A DNA stretch of 64,000 nt from Dehalococcoidia bacterium (GTDB lineage Bacteria > Chloroflexota > Dehalococcoidia > Lucifugimonadales > Lucifugimonadaceae), in the NCBI GenBank assembly GCA_014239735.1, contig JAAZYI010000010.1:1-64000 (forward strand), written 5' to 3'. The notes beneath the pieces were generated by a model. It did not search any database. It worked only from the letters and a program-made list of their open reading frames with translations, and was not told the origin of the DNA. Every line of letters begins with the position of its first letter. The stretch's first letter is position 1. Both the position numbers and the translations under genes were made by a program. Below, piece after piece: positions 38,554-47,796 of this stretch.

Positions 38554-39289
38554 TAATCACATAAAAGGCATTATAACCAGGTGTACAAATTATAAAGAAG
38601 CTGACCGTATTTTTACTTTAATATCAGACAACGGAATTATGAAATTCATTGCTAGAGGAGCAAAAAAACCTAGCTCAAGATTGTCTGGACACATAGAGCC
38701 TTTGAATTATGTCACACTTTATTATAGGCCCAGCAAATCATTAAATTCTGTTTCTCAGGTGGAATCAATCAACGCATTCTTAGAAATAAAAAAAGAATAT
38801 AATTTAATATTAAGGGCCCAATATATGATGGAGCTATCGGAGTCTTTATCATCTGAAAATGAAGACAGCTCTTATATTTTAAGCTTATTAATTAGCACTC
38901 TATCAAATATTCATAATTCAAAAATACCGGACTTAGATATTTTAATTTTTGAATTCGAAATATTAAAACATCAAGGCTTTGGAATTAGGCTTTTTGATTG
39001 CACAAACTGCAATAAAGAACTGGAAAGATCAGATCACTACTTCTCTTCAAAAGTTGGAGGTTTTTATTGCGGAGGTTGTTTTGAATCTAAAGAAATTCAT
39101 CACGAGAGTATTAAAGTCACTATAGAGCAACAGCTTCTTCTTAGAACAATAAGTAGAAAAAAATATAAGGACCTAATAAATTTAAATTTGGGAGAAAAAG
39201 AAATAAATAATTGCAGAAAATTAATTCAGAAATCAGTTGAAGACATAATAGGTGTACAATTAAAAACAGTTAAATTTAGTGACTTATAA
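38540..39289 (+). CDS. recO: DNA repair protein RecO
   Basis: 249 residues from the ATG at 38540, chosen because the family's N-terminal OB fold begins at once (KGIITRCTNYKEADRIFTL); a longer in-frame extension to 38453 lies inside recR and lacks homology character. A zinc-finger-like CTNCNKEL ... GGFYCGGCF is present at about 153-183. It anneals SSB-coated DNA and partners RecR. It overlaps recR by 14 bases and is followed 4 bases later by uvrA. Confidence 0.9.
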   Translation: MKPTSNHIKGIITRCTNYKEADRIFTLISDNGIMKFIARGAKKPSSRLSGHIEPLNYVTLYYRPSKSLNSVSQVESINAFLEIKKEYNLILRAQYMMELSESLSSENEDSSYILSLLISTLSNIHNSKIPDLDILIFEFEILKHQGFGIRLFDCTNCNKELERSDHYFSSKVGGFYCGGCFESKEIHHESIKVTIEQQLLLRTISRKKYKDLINLNLGEKEINNCRKLIQKSVEDIIGVQLKTVKFSDL

Positions 39290-39293
39290 TGTA

Positions 39294-42200
39294 ATGCCAG
39301 TTTCAAAAAAAATTAAAGTTAGAGGCGCTAGGGAAAACAACCTAAATAATATAAACGTAGATATCCCTAGAGATAAATTTGTTGTTATAACTGGGGTTTC
39401 AGGCTCGGGTAAAAGCTCCTTAGCTTTCAATACAATATTCGCAGAAGGACAAAGAAGATATATGGAATCTTTGTCTGCGTATGCTCGACAGTTTTTAGGG
39501 AGAATGGAAAAGCCTGATGTCGACTCAATTGAAGGTCTTAGCCCAGCCATTTCAATAGACCAAAAAGGGGCCTCTAAAAACCCTAGGTCTACAGTGGGCA
39601 CTGTAACGGAAATTTATGATTATTTAAGGCTTCTTTTTTCAAGAATAGGGAGGCCTCATTGTCCATCATGCGGGAAAATAGTTGCCAAACAATCCATTGA
39701 AGAAATTACAGAAAGGATACTCAAATTAGAAGAAAATAAAAGAATTATGCTATTGGCACCAATAATTAAACACATGAAAGGCGAACATAAGAATATTATT
39801 TTAAAAATAAAAAGAGACGGCTATGTTAGAGCAAGAATAGATGAAAATATTTTTGAATTAGAAGAGGAAATTAACTTAAACAAAAATAAGTGGCACAACA
39901 TCGAAGTTGTTGTGGACAGGCTAATTATAAAAAAGGATATGGACAGGTCAAGATTAAATGAGTCTGTAGAAGCGTGCTTGTCTCTTGGGGACGGCAGGCT
40001 AATTATAGCCAGCACTTTGGAAGAGGATATCATGGTTTCAGAAAATTTATCTTGTGCTAAATGTGATATAAGCATAGAAGAGTTAGAGCCCAGAAACTTC
40101 TCGTTCAACACACCTTACGGGGCTTGCAAGTCTTGTTCTGGGCTGGGCTACAAATTGCAAATTGAGCCTGAGTTAATTATTCCAGACCCTAATAAAAAAT
40201 TAATAGACGGAGCTATTGTTCCCTGGACACTAAAAAATGGCGCCTTAGCCTGGGAATACAATTTCATTAGAACGCTTTCAGAGGTTCATGGGTTTTCTGT
40301 AGAAGATAAAATCAAAAATTTGGATCCAGATATTTTGAAATTAATTTTATACGGATCTAAAAATGATGTTTACCCTGTGAGATACTCTTCAAAAAGAGGG
40401 AGGGAAAAAATTTGGAGAACAAAATTTACAGGAATAGTTAACATACTTGAAAAAAGATTTCACTCTTCTGAGTCTTCTTCTGTGAGAGATTCCTTGCAGT
40501 CATTCATGACTCAAAAAAGATGCTCAGAGTGCAAAGGCCAAAGACTCAAAAAAGATGCCTTGTCAGTTAAAATACTAAATGAAAATATTTTTAAGATATC
40601 TGATCTTTCTGTTAAAGATTGTTACAAATGGGTAGAAGGGTTGCAAGAAGAGAAATCAACACGATACGAATCTTTAAATAAGTCGGAGTTAAAAATTGGA
40701 TCACAAATATTTAAAGAAATTTCTTCTAGGCTTAAGTTTTTGGATAAGGTTGGTCTTGGATATATTTCAATAAACAGACCCACCTCAACTTTAAGCGGGG
40801 GAGAAAGCCAAAGAATACGGCTCGCATCTCAAATTGGCTCTGGGCTTACAGGGGTTATGTATGTATGCGACGAGCCCTCTATAGGCCTGCATCCAGTAGA
40901 TAATAACAGGCTAATTAATACCTTGATTGAGTTAAGAAATTTAGGAAACACCATCTTGGTTGTCGAGCATGATGAGTCTATAATGCGTGCCGCCGACCAT
41001 ATAATTGATCTTGGTCCTAGGGCAGGAAACTTAGGGGGAAATATAACCGCACAAGGATCAATAGAAAAAATTATTAAATCTAACAATTCTTTAACAGGCG
41101 AATATCTATCAGGCAAAAAAAATATCGAGATTCCTAAAAAAAGAAGGTCTAAGCTAAAAGGCAAGAATATACAAATCCTAGGGGCCGAAGAAAATAATCT
41201 CAAAAACCTAGACGTCTCCATACCGCTGCAGCTATTGGTGTGTGTTACTGGCGCTTCTGGGTCCGGAAAAAGCACCCTAATAAATGAAATATTATATAAA
41301 TCTCTGTACAAACATTTCCATAGCTCGAGAGAAATGCCTGGGAAACATAAAGGTGTTTCAGGTCTTTCAGAATTAGACAAAGTCATCAACATTGATCAAA
41401 GCCCTATAGGAAGAACTCCAAGATCAAATCCTGCTACATATACAGGGCTTTTTGGTTCGATTAGAGATCTTTTTGCTTCAGTCCCAGAATCAAGAGCTAA
41501 AGGATATAAGGCTGGGCGATTTTCTTTTAACGTAAAAGGCGGGAGGTGTGAGAACTGTGAAGGGGCTGGGTACAATGAGATACAAATGCAATTTCTTCCA
41601 GACGTAAGCGTTCCTTGTGAAGACTGCAAAGGAAAGCGATATAACCAAGAAGCCTTAAATATAAAATTTAAAGGCCTTTCAATTTCTGAAACACTAGACT
41701 TAACAGTGTCTGAAGCACTCAAGGTGTTTTCGCCTTATCAATCCATTTATAAAAAGCTTGAAACACTAAACGATGTGGGGCTGGGCTACATAAAATTAGG
41801 ACAACCTGCAACCACTTTAAGTGGCGGCGAAGCCCAAAGGGTTAAACTTTCAACATATCTTTCTAAGAGGGCAACAGGAAAGACGCTATTTATTTTAGAT
41901 GAGCCTACTACAGGGCTTTCCTTTGAAGACTGTAACGCGCTTATAAAAATATTGCACAGGCTGGTAGATGCTGGAAATAGTGTTGTGCTAATAGAACATC
42001 ATTTAGATGTGATTAAAAACGCAGACTGGATAATTGATCTTGGTCCTGGGGCAGGCGAAAGTGGCGGCGAATTAATTGCTGAAGGCTCTCCTGAAAATAT
42101 AGCCGCAGTAAATGCTTCTTTTACTGGGCAATATTTGAATAAAGAATCAAAAATAAAACCTAAAGTTAGAGGGGCTGAGCCTAAAAAAATTACAGCCAAT

Positions 42201-42326
42201 AAGCCTAAAAAAATGAAAAACAATTTAATGTTTAGCTTTCCCAAAAGAGATCAAGAGAGCATTGGCCAGATAAACCCCCCCAAAAAAAAATTTAGAGGAC
42301 GGAGAAGGTCTAAGTCAATTATTTAA
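39294..42326 (+). CDS. uvrA: Excinuclease ABC subunit A
   Basis: 1010 residues from ATG 39294 (a GTG at 39279 in frame overlaps recO and is less likely). Walker A sites are TGVSGSGKSSL and TGASGSGKSTL; the signatures are LSGGESQRIRLASQIGSGL and LSGGEAQRVKLSTYL; zinc modules include CPSC, CAKC..CKSC and CENC..CEDC. It recognises DNA lesions in nucleotide excision repair. A basic tail of about 55 residues (rich in KPKK and RGRRRSK) extends beyond the usual end near 940-950 residues. It is last in the operon and overlaps the enolase gene tail by 8 bases. Confidence 0.95.
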   Translation: MPVSKKIKVRGARENNLNNINVDIPRDKFVVITGVSGSGKSSLAFNTIFAEGQRRYMESLSAYARQFLGRMEKPDVDSIEGLSPAISIDQKGASKNPRSTVGTVTEIYDYLRLLFSRIGRPHCPSCGKIVAKQSIEEITERILKLEENKRIMLLAPIIKHMKGEHKNIILKIKRDGYVRARIDENIFELEEEINLNKNKWHNIEVVVDRLIIKKDMDRSRLNESVEACLSLGDGRLIIASTLEEDIMVSENLSCAKCDISIEELEPRNFSFNTPYGACKSCSGLGYKLQIEPELIIPDPNKKLIDGAIVPWTLKNGALAWEYNFIRTLSEVHGFSVEDKIKNLDPDILKLILYGSKNDVYPVRYSSKRGREKIWRTKFTGIVNILEKRFHSSESSSVRDSLQSFMTQKRCSECKGQRLKKDALSVKILNENIFKISDLSVKDCYKWVEGLQEEKSTRYESLNKSELKIGSQIFKEISSRLKFLDKVGLGYISINRPTSTLSGGESQRIRLASQIGSGLTGVMYVCDEPSIGLHPVDNNRLINTLIELRNLGNTILVVEHDESIMRAADHIIDLGPRAGNLGGNITAQGSIEKIIKSNNSLTGEYLSGKKNIEIPKKRRSKLKGKNIQILGAEENNLKNLDVSIPLQLLVCVTGASGSGKSTLINEILYKSLYKHFHSSREMPGKHKGVSGLSELDKVINIDQSPIGRTPRSNPATYTGLFGSIRDLFASVPESRAKGYKAGRFSFNVKGGRCENCEGAGYNEIQMQFLPDVSVPCEDCKGKRYNQEALNIKFKGLSISETLDLTVSEALKVFSPYQSIYKKLETLNDVGLGYIKLGQPATTLSGGEAQRVKLSTYLSKRATGKTLFILDEPTTGLSFEDCNALIKILHRLVDAGNSVVLIEHHLDVIKNADWIIDLGPGAGESGGELIAEGSPENIAAVNASFTGQYLNKESKIKPKVRGAEPKKITANKPKKMKNNLMFSFPKRDQESIGQINPPKKKFRGRRRSKSII

Positions 42327-43515
42327 TTATTGTTTCTGACTCTATTTTTGAATCGTCAATTTCCATGCCTAAGCCTGACTCTTTAGGTATGGCTATCATT
42401 CCTTTTTCTGGGTTAATTGGGGTTTTTAAGAAAAATTGATGAATGGCATTCCATTTAACTAGAAACTCTTGGTAAGGGGTATGGATTGGAGATTGGGTAA
42501 TTGAGAAATTTATTCCTGCTCTTGAGGAATGCCCATGAGGTATTGTTATTAAATCATGAACGGTAGCATAGTTTGCTATTTTTAATGTTTCGCTCAATCC
42601 TCCTGCCCAATAAATGTCGGGCTGCAATATATCTAGCGCCTCCTGGTCTACAAATCTTTTGAATCCCCAGCGTGTATACTCATGCTCAGCCCCAGACAAA
42701 GGTATTGAGGTTCTTTCTCTTAGCTGCCTATAAGTGTCAATTCTATCTGGCATAGCAACTTCTTCAAGCCATCTGGGCTCATATTCTTCAATATAAGAAA
42801 CCATCTTTACTGCATAATTCAGATCCCAGCTTTGCCAACAATCAAGCATAATATCATCGTCTTCTCCCAAAGTTTCTCTTAATGTTTTTACTAAAGCCAC
42901 ATTTTTCTTAAATCCTTCAGGGCCACTCATCGGGCCATGTCTAAAAAACCACTTTTGGGCAGCATACCCCATCTCCTTAAATTGTTGAGCTCTCTCTTTT
43001 ACCAACCCAAGGTCTTCAACGGAGAATCCTAACATGCTAGCATATACTGGCATTTCTTCTCGAGTTGGTCCTCCAAGCAATTTATATACCGGCTCTTTAT
43101 AATATTTTCCTTTTAGATCCCACAAAGCACAATCAATGGCGCTTAAGGCTATCATAGGGGTTCCTTGTCTTCCATGGACTTGAAATCTATGCATTTGATC
43201 CCAAATTAATTCTATAGCGAGAGGATTTTTTCCTATAAGCAGGTCGACTAGTTGCTCTTTTATTATATACGCCTGAACCTTATCAATTGGCCCTCCTATT
43301 CCGGTGACACCATCGTCTGTTTTAATCTCAACAAATACTGCGGAAATAGGATATTCGTGCTCCTCTTGAACGCTACCAAATTTAGTTTCATTAAATTCTT
43401 CAGCCCTATAGTCAGGATAAATATCTATTGGTCTTGCCAGCCTCTCTTCCCAAAAAATATCTTCTGTTTTTAAAGTTCCTTTTAATTCCCTTAGTTCAAC
43501 TTTTTCTATTTTCAT
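42319..43515 (-). CDS. Enolase-superfamily dehydratase, L-rhamnonate-dehydratase-like
   Basis: 398 residues. AQKWFFRHGPMSGPEGFKKN after the second strand is characteristic of rhamnonate-dehydratase-like proteins. Metal ligands are Asp in IMLDCWQSW, Glu in WLEEVAMPD and Glu in SGAEHEYTRWG; the catalytic His is in TIPHGHSSRAG. RhmD-type enzymes dehydrate L-rhamnonate to 2-keto-3-deoxy-L-rhamnonate. RhaM and an HpcH/HpaI aldolase elsewhere in the window fit that route. The 398-residue length is normal. The assignment to subgroup is moderate. Confidence 0.85.
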   Translation of the reverse strand: MKIEKVELRELKGTLKTEDIFWEERLARPIDIYPDYRAEEFNETKFGSVQEEHEYPISAVFVEIKTDDGVTGIGGPIDKVQAYIIKEQLVDLLIGKNPLAIELIWDQMHRFQVHGRQGTPMIALSAIDCALWDLKGKYYKEPVYKLLGGPTREEMPVYASMLGFSVEDLGLVKERAQQFKEMGYAAQKWFFRHGPMSGPEGFKKNVALVKTLRETLGEDDDIMLDCWQSWDLNYAVKMVSYIEEYEPRWLEEVAMPDRIDTYRQLRERTSIPLSGAEHEYTRWGFKRFVDQEALDILQPDIYWAGGLSETLKIANYATVHDLITIPHGHSSRAGINFSITQSPIHTPYQEFLVKWNAIHQFFLKTPINPEKGMIAIPKESGLGMEIDDSKIESETIIK

Positions 43516-43589
43516 GTTGCCTTCTGTTTCCTGTTCTTTTATGTAAAGATATTTACTATAATTACAGAAAATACAGTAAAGGTAAATCT

Positions 43590-43883
43590 ATGGTTGGACA
43601 ATTAAGAATATACACAATTAACAAGGGAATGGCTGAAAGCTGGCTGAAGCTATTTCATGAAATGATAGCCCCTAAAACACTTGAGTTTGGAATGGGAATA
43701 CAATCCGCATGGATGGATGAAGAAAAAGAGAGATTTATATGGATAAGAACATATGAAAGTCTTGATGATATTAAAGCAAAAGAAGATGCATTTTATGGTA
43801 GCGACTGGTGGAAAGAAAATATGCCAACAATCAGAGGGCATTTGGCAAGAAGAGACATAACAATCATAGAGCCTTCAGCCTAG
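43590..43883 (+). CDS. NIPSNAP-domain protein
   Basis: 97 residues from ATG 43590; an upstream extension (to 43428) lies antisense to the enolase gene and is not protein-like. The ferredoxin-like fold is suggested by QLRIYTINKGMAESWLKLF (strand-helix), a long helix IAPKTLEFGMG, FIWIRTYESLDDIKAKED and a final helix. NIPSNAP proteins are small and of unclear function, often near catabolic genes. It overlaps fmt tail-to-tail by 9 bases. Confidence 0.75.
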   Translation: MVGQLRIYTINKGMAESWLKLFHEMIAPKTLEFGMGIQSAWMDEEKERFIWIRTYESLDDIKAKEDAFYGSDWWKENMPTIRGHLARRDITIIEPSA

Positions 43884-44840
43884 CAACTTAAAAGTATTCC
43901 GCTCATCTTTGTTTTCATAAAAAGTGTATCCGTTAATAAATTCGGCGCCGGAGATTTTTGATTTCCCTTCTACTTGAAGTTGACGGATTATTACTATTCC
44001 GTCTTTGACTGTTACTATTAACTGTTCGCGAGAGTGTATGCCAAGCATTCCTGAAGGACGGTCGCTTCTATTCCCTAAAAGGCAATGACAGGAAGAGGCA
44101 CAATCATCCATAAAAACGGCACTAAAAAAATTTATTCTTTTTCCGTCTAAAAAAGAACAAGCGGCATTATTATTATCAAACGCTCTTATGTGGTTTATTA
44201 CTTTTTCTCCGGGTTGACTCCAGTCAATATATCGATCTTCTTTTAATATTTTTTTTGTCATGGTAGAAAAGGAGTGGTCTTGTTCCTTTGCTTCGTTAAT
44301 TTTTGAAGGGTCGCCTAATATTTTTAGGATAATGTTAGAGCCTTTTGCAAAGAGATTTTCAGTAAGCGTCTTTAGGTTGTCAATCTTTTCTATGGCGTGG
44401 GTTTCCTGTTCAACAATTGGGCCAGCATCAAGTTCTTCTGAAAGAACTATTATAGACACGCCAGTAATATGGTCGCCATTTTTAATAGCTGTATGAACAG
44501 GGGAGGGCCCTCTATATTTTGGTAGAAGCGAGGGATGTAAATTTAAGGAGCCATATTTAGGCAAACTGATAATTTCATCGGGAATTATTCTTCCGTAGGA
44601 GGCGACCACAATTACGTCTGGGCTCAGATTATTTAAGTCGCTGATTTCTGGTATTTGCTCGACGCAGCTGATTTTGTTCTCAGCACAATACTCCTTAACA
44701 GGGACAGGAGATTTTTTAGTTCCTCTGGACCTTACTTTGTCTGGAACTGTAACGGCCAGCACAACATTGTGCGAAGAGAGCTGCAGATCCTTTAAAACTA
44801 ATTTTGCATTTTCATCTGTTCCAAAAAAAATGATTTTCAT
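43875..44840 (-). CDS. fmt: Methionyl-tRNA formyltransferase
   Basis: 321 residues. The N-terminal formyltransferase domain has FFGTDENAKLVL at the start, NLHPSLLPKYRGPSPVHTAI (catalytic Asn/His; about 105-124) and ELDAGPIVEQE (Asp). The C-terminal OB-like domain spans about 205-310. It formylates initiator Met-tRNA. It usually neighbours def; here it lies alone, divergent from dnaA across 285 bases, with a GAAC-N4-GTTC palindrome 24 bases upstream of its start codon. Confidence 0.94.
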   Translation of the reverse strand: MKIIFFGTDENAKLVLKDLQLSSHNVVLAVTVPDKVRSRGTKKSPVPVKEYCAENKISCVEQIPEISDLNNLSPDVIVVASYGRIIPDEIISLPKYGSLNLHPSLLPKYRGPSPVHTAIKNGDHITGVSIIVLSEELDAGPIVEQETHAIEKIDNLKTLTENLFAKGSNIILKILGDPSKINEAKEQDHSFSTMTKKILKEDRYIDWSQPGEKVINHIRAFDNNNAACSFLDGKRINFFSAVFMDDCASSCHCLLGNRSDRPSGMLGIHSREQLIVTVKDGIVIIRQLQVEGKSKISGAEFINGYTFYENKDERNTFKLLG

Positions 44841-44863
44841 AATTTTTATATTACAACATTAAA

Positions 44864-44875
44864 GAACAAATGTTC
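44864..44875. promoter_or_regulatory. LexA-box-like palindrome between fmt and dnaA
   Basis: GAACAAATGTTC matches the Gram-positive-type SOS operator GAAC-N4-GTTC, and the symmetry extends to AAAGAACA / TGTTCTTT (44861-44878). It lies 24 bases before fmt and about 250 before dnaA. No lexA gene is in the window, so this is a motif match only. Confidence 0.35.
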
Positions 44876-44888
44876 TTTTAAACTAGCC

Positions 44889-44945
44889 TGTGAAAAAAAG
44901 AACAGCTTTTCATGATATTTCCCAGAATTTTGGGGAAATTTCACA
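44889..44945. repeat. Nested inverted repeats upstream of dnaA
   Basis: TGTGAAA (44889-44895) and TTTCACA (44939-44945) enclose ATTTCCC (44917-44923) and GGGAAAT (44933-44939). They may form a leader hairpin or a binding region for a dimeric protein. The rest of the 285-base gap shows only weak, AT-rich sequence; a 64-codon frame in it looks spurious. Confidence 0.4.
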
Positions 44946-45125
44946 AAGAAAGGTATTGCCATATATGCCTTACTATATGTTATGTTTGTTTAATCAATTG
45001 TATAAATATTTTATTACTATTTTTGCAACAACGGCTTTATAATTTTGGGCCTCTGAATTTTGAAATCAAATACTTACATCCGAGGTGTCTTTTTGTCAAT
45101 TTTTAGAGATATGAGGAAAAAATAA

Positions 45126-46412
45126 TTGGATATAAAAAGTTTATGGGCAAGGTCTTTAGAGATCCTTAAAGAAGAGATAAACTCAATAAATTTTAATATG
45201 TGGATATCCCCTATTGAGCCCACCTCTTATAAAGACAATTCTTTAACCTTAAGCGTTGAAGGGCCCTTTGCTTTGGAAATGCTACAGGCAAGATTAATGC
45301 CTAATTTAAAAAGAGCTGTTGAGGAATCCTGTGGAGTGGCAACAGAAATTTTAATAGTTAATAAAAAATCCGCAAAAACTGAAATTCACCTGCCATCAAA
45401 GTCAAACAGCAACAAATATACTTTTGATTCTTTTATTGTGGGCCCTTCAAATGAACTGGCTTTCGCAGCCTGTAAACAGTTTGCGGATTTTTCGGAAACG
45501 GATTTCAACCCTTTATATGTCTATTCAAATGTAGGTCTTGGTAAAACTCATCTACTTCTGTCAATTCACGGTTCCCTTATAAAGCAAGGCTTAAAAGTAA
45601 AATATATTACTTCGGAAAGATTCACGAATGAATACATTAAGGCAATTAAGGAAAAGAAAACGGAGTCATTTCGATCTGAGCATAGATCTTGCGATGCCCT
45701 AATTGTTGATGATATTCAATTTTTAAGTGGGAAAACACAAACTCAGGAAGGCTTCTTTCACACATTTAATGATCTTTATTTAAATAACAAAAAAATTATT
45801 CTGGCTGGGGACGACCCTTCAAAATTAATAGAATTCGAGGCAAGGCTAACAAGTCGTTTTCAGTCTGGGTTGGTGGTTGATATTCAGCCTCCTGACTATG
45901 AAACAAAAGTGGCAATCATTGAATATAAGGCTGAAAAGTTAAGTCTCAATATTAATAGCGAAATTATAGATCATGTCGCACAGCTGTGCCAGGTAAATAT
46001 CAGACAAATTGAGTCTATTTTAAATAGGCTGAAAGCAATGTCGCAACTAAGGGAAGAGCCGATTGATATTGATGGAGCTAAGTCTATGATAATAGGATTT
46101 GATGATATTAAAATTAATAATAAGCCAGGGCCTTCTGAGGTTCTGAATAAAGTGGCAACACATCTAGGAGTGTCTGAAGAAGAGATTAAAAGTAATAGCA
46201 GAGGTGCTCAAATTGTTTATGCTCGAAGAATTTCTAGTTTTATTTTAAATAAGGACCTTAATCTGACATTGTCAGCCTCTGGCGCCCTATTAGGCAATAA
46301 AAACCATGCAACTGTGCTTAATGCTGTAAGATTTGTAGAAAACTCAATGGAGTCTGATTTTGATATGCGCTACAACTTGCAAAAAATTAGAAACTCTCTA
46401 AGAATTTTCTAA
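45126..46412 (+). CDS. dnaA: Chromosomal replication initiator DnaA
   Basis: 428 residues from a TTG start (GAGG site ten or so bases before). The N-terminal domain is followed by an AAA+ core with Walker A NVGLGKTHLL (about 137-146) and Walker B ALIVDDIQFLSGK. The C-terminal DNA-binding domain ends SASGALLGNKNHATVLNAV. The usual RDHTTV signature is KNHATV: the Asp and first Thr that contact the DnaA box in E. coli (D433, T435) are Asn and Ala, while His is kept. Linker domain II is short. It opens the replication origin; the AT-rich gap after its stop is a candidate oriC. Confidence 0.94.
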   Translation: MDIKSLWARSLEILKEEINSINFNMWISPIEPTSYKDNSLTLSVEGPFALEMLQARLMPNLKRAVEESCGVATEILIVNKKSAKTEIHLPSKSNSNKYTFDSFIVGPSNELAFAACKQFADFSETDFNPLYVYSNVGLGKTHLLLSIHGSLIKQGLKVKYITSERFTNEYIKAIKEKKTESFRSEHRSCDALIVDDIQFLSGKTQTQEGFFHTFNDLYLNNKKIILAGDDPSKLIEFEARLTSRFQSGLVVDIQPPDYETKVAIIEYKAEKLSLNINSEIIDHVAQLCQVNIRQIESILNRLKAMSQLREEPIDIDGAKSMIIGFDDIKINNKPGPSEVLNKVATHLGVSEEEIKSNSRGAQIVYARRISSFILNKDLNLTLSASGALLGNKNHATVLNAVRFVENSMESDFDMRYNLQKIRNSLRIF

Positions 46413-46593
46413 CATTTTTATTGTTATCTATTGTTATTTGCTTGTTAAATCTAATTAAAAATTAAGAAAAGCATTTCTTTTATTATTATTATTTACAAAT
46501 TAAAAAATAATTGTGAATAATTAAAAAATTTTTTAATTACAAATAACACAGTTAACATAAATAACAAGCTTATTATTTTTATTATAAAATTAA
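46413..46593. other. Candidate replication origin (AT-rich gap with TTGTTA repeats)
   Basis: This 181-base gap between dnaA and obg is extremely AT-rich. It holds TTGTTATCT (46421-46429), TTGTTATTT (46431-46439), TTGTTAAAT (46442-46450), inverted AAATAACA (46541-46548) and AAATAACAA (46559-46567), plus one DnaA-box match TGTGAATAA (46512-46520, reverse complement TTATTCACA). GCTTGTTA/TAACAAGC flank the region. Location beside dnaA, AT content and clustered repeats fit oriC; only one recognisable DnaA box is present. Confidence 0.4.
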
Positions 46594-47796
46594 ATGAAAT
46601 CAAAAATTAAATTAATACTAATATCAGGGAATGGTGGTGATGGTTGGGTTTCTTTTAGGAAAGAAAAATTTGTTCCTAGAGGAGGACCTGATGGTGGTGA
46701 TGGTGGTGATGGTGGTGATGTAATACTTAAACCAAGCGCAGATATTTGGGACTTAAGGAATTTTGAAGAAAATCAAATATTAGTAGGTGGTGATGGTGGT
46801 GATGGTGGAAAAAGAAAAAAAAATGGAAAAAAGGGAGAAAATTTAATTATAAATATTCCTTGTAATACAGAAGTAATTTTTTCTAATCAAAAAAAAGTAA
46901 TAACAAATAGTAATTTTTTATTATTAAGAGGTGGTGATGGTGGAAGAGGAAATAGAACTTTTAAAAACTCCATTAACCAGGAGCCGCTTTTAGCTGAGGC
47001 CGGAGATGAAGGACAAGAAATAAGCATAGAACTAAGAATAAAAGATTTGCCGAAGGCAGTAATTTTTGGGCTATCAAATTCAGGAAAAACTTATATCTTA
47101 AATAAAATAACAAATGCGGCCGCAAAAGAAGCAGACTACCCATTCACAACCACAACCCCAGTTATAGCTGAAATCAAAAATGACATTGAAAGTATCAAAG
47201 TCGCAGAGATTCCCGATTTTATTAATTATAAGAAAGCGTCAGAATATTCATCACTTTTAAATGAAGCAAGGGTTGTGATAATAACTATAAATCATGATGA
47301 TAAGGCTACTGAAACATACAGGGCTATTAATAAGATAGTTGATAATAAAACAGGTAATTTTTGTGAAAAAATTCTGATATTAAATAAATCAGAAGAAACA
47401 CTAAAAGGTAGGTTTAGCGCAGATATAGACCCAAATAATATTTTTTATGTAACAAATAATAATATTGATATTGAGCGCCTAAAAAATTTGGTGATTAGTT
47501 TAGGCAAGGTAAATTTTAAGAAAGACGAGCCCCCAAAAGAAGAAGTCTTTATTCATGAGCCCCCAATAATGAAAGATTCCAACAAACAAAAATTTTCTTT
47601 TTCGGAAAAAATAGTGCAAGTATTTGATAAAAAACTGGTAAGGGTGGCTAAAGGGAGCAATTTAAGCAAGCCGGAAGCGCAGCTTCAGTTTCATAACTTA
47701 TTGAACAAAAGAGGCTACCTAAAAGCCTTTAAAGCTGCTGGTGTTTCAAAAGGGGCGACAATAAAATTTGATGATATTGAAATGGAATTTAAGTGA
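46594..47796 (+). CDS. obgE: Obg/CgtA-family protein with degenerate GTPase motifs
   Basis: 400 residues. The N-terminal Obg fold (1-150) has its glycine-rich arms (GGPDGGDGGDGGDVIL, GGDGGDGGKRKKNGKKGE). The G domain has a P-loop GLSNSGKT (159-166) and a switch-like ADYPFTTTTP, but G3, normally DxPG, is EIPDF (205-209) and G4, normally NKxD, is NKSE (264-267). The C-terminal OCT domain is intact (RVAKGSNLSKPEAQLQF). Obg assists 50S assembly and stress control; nucleotide specificity or hydrolysis here is likely altered. Its TGA overlaps the nadD GTG. Confidence 0.85.
   Translation: MKSKIKLILISGNGGDGWVSFRKEKFVPRGGPDGGDGGDGGDVILKPSADIWDLRNFEENQILVGGDGGDGGKRKKNGKKGENLIINIPCNTEVIFSNQKKVITNSNFLLLRGGDGGRGNRTFKNSINQEPLLAEAGDEGQEISIELRIKDLPKAVIFGLSNSGKTYILNKITNAAAKEADYPFTTTTPVIAEIKNDIESIKVAEIPDFINYKKASEYSSLLNEARVVIITINHDDKATETYRAINKIVDNKTGNFCEKILILNKSEETLKGRFSADIDPNNIFYVTNNNIDIERLKNLVISLGKVNFKKDEPPKEEVFIHEPPIMKDSNKQKFSFSEKIVQVFDKKLVRVAKGSNLSKPEAQLQFHNLLNKRGYLKAFKAAGVSKGATIKFDDIEMEFK

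Noticed and set aside
43428-43589. N-terminal extension of the NIPSNAP protein with a hydrophobic segment
   Set aside because: It is antisense to the end of the enolase-family gene start and the domain begins at 43590; the hydrophobic run is a shadow.
44912-45106. A 64-codon ORF in the gap before dnaA
   Set aside because: Composition is unlike protein genes here (Cys- and Tyr-rich, no ribosome site) and it lies in the dnaA promoter region.
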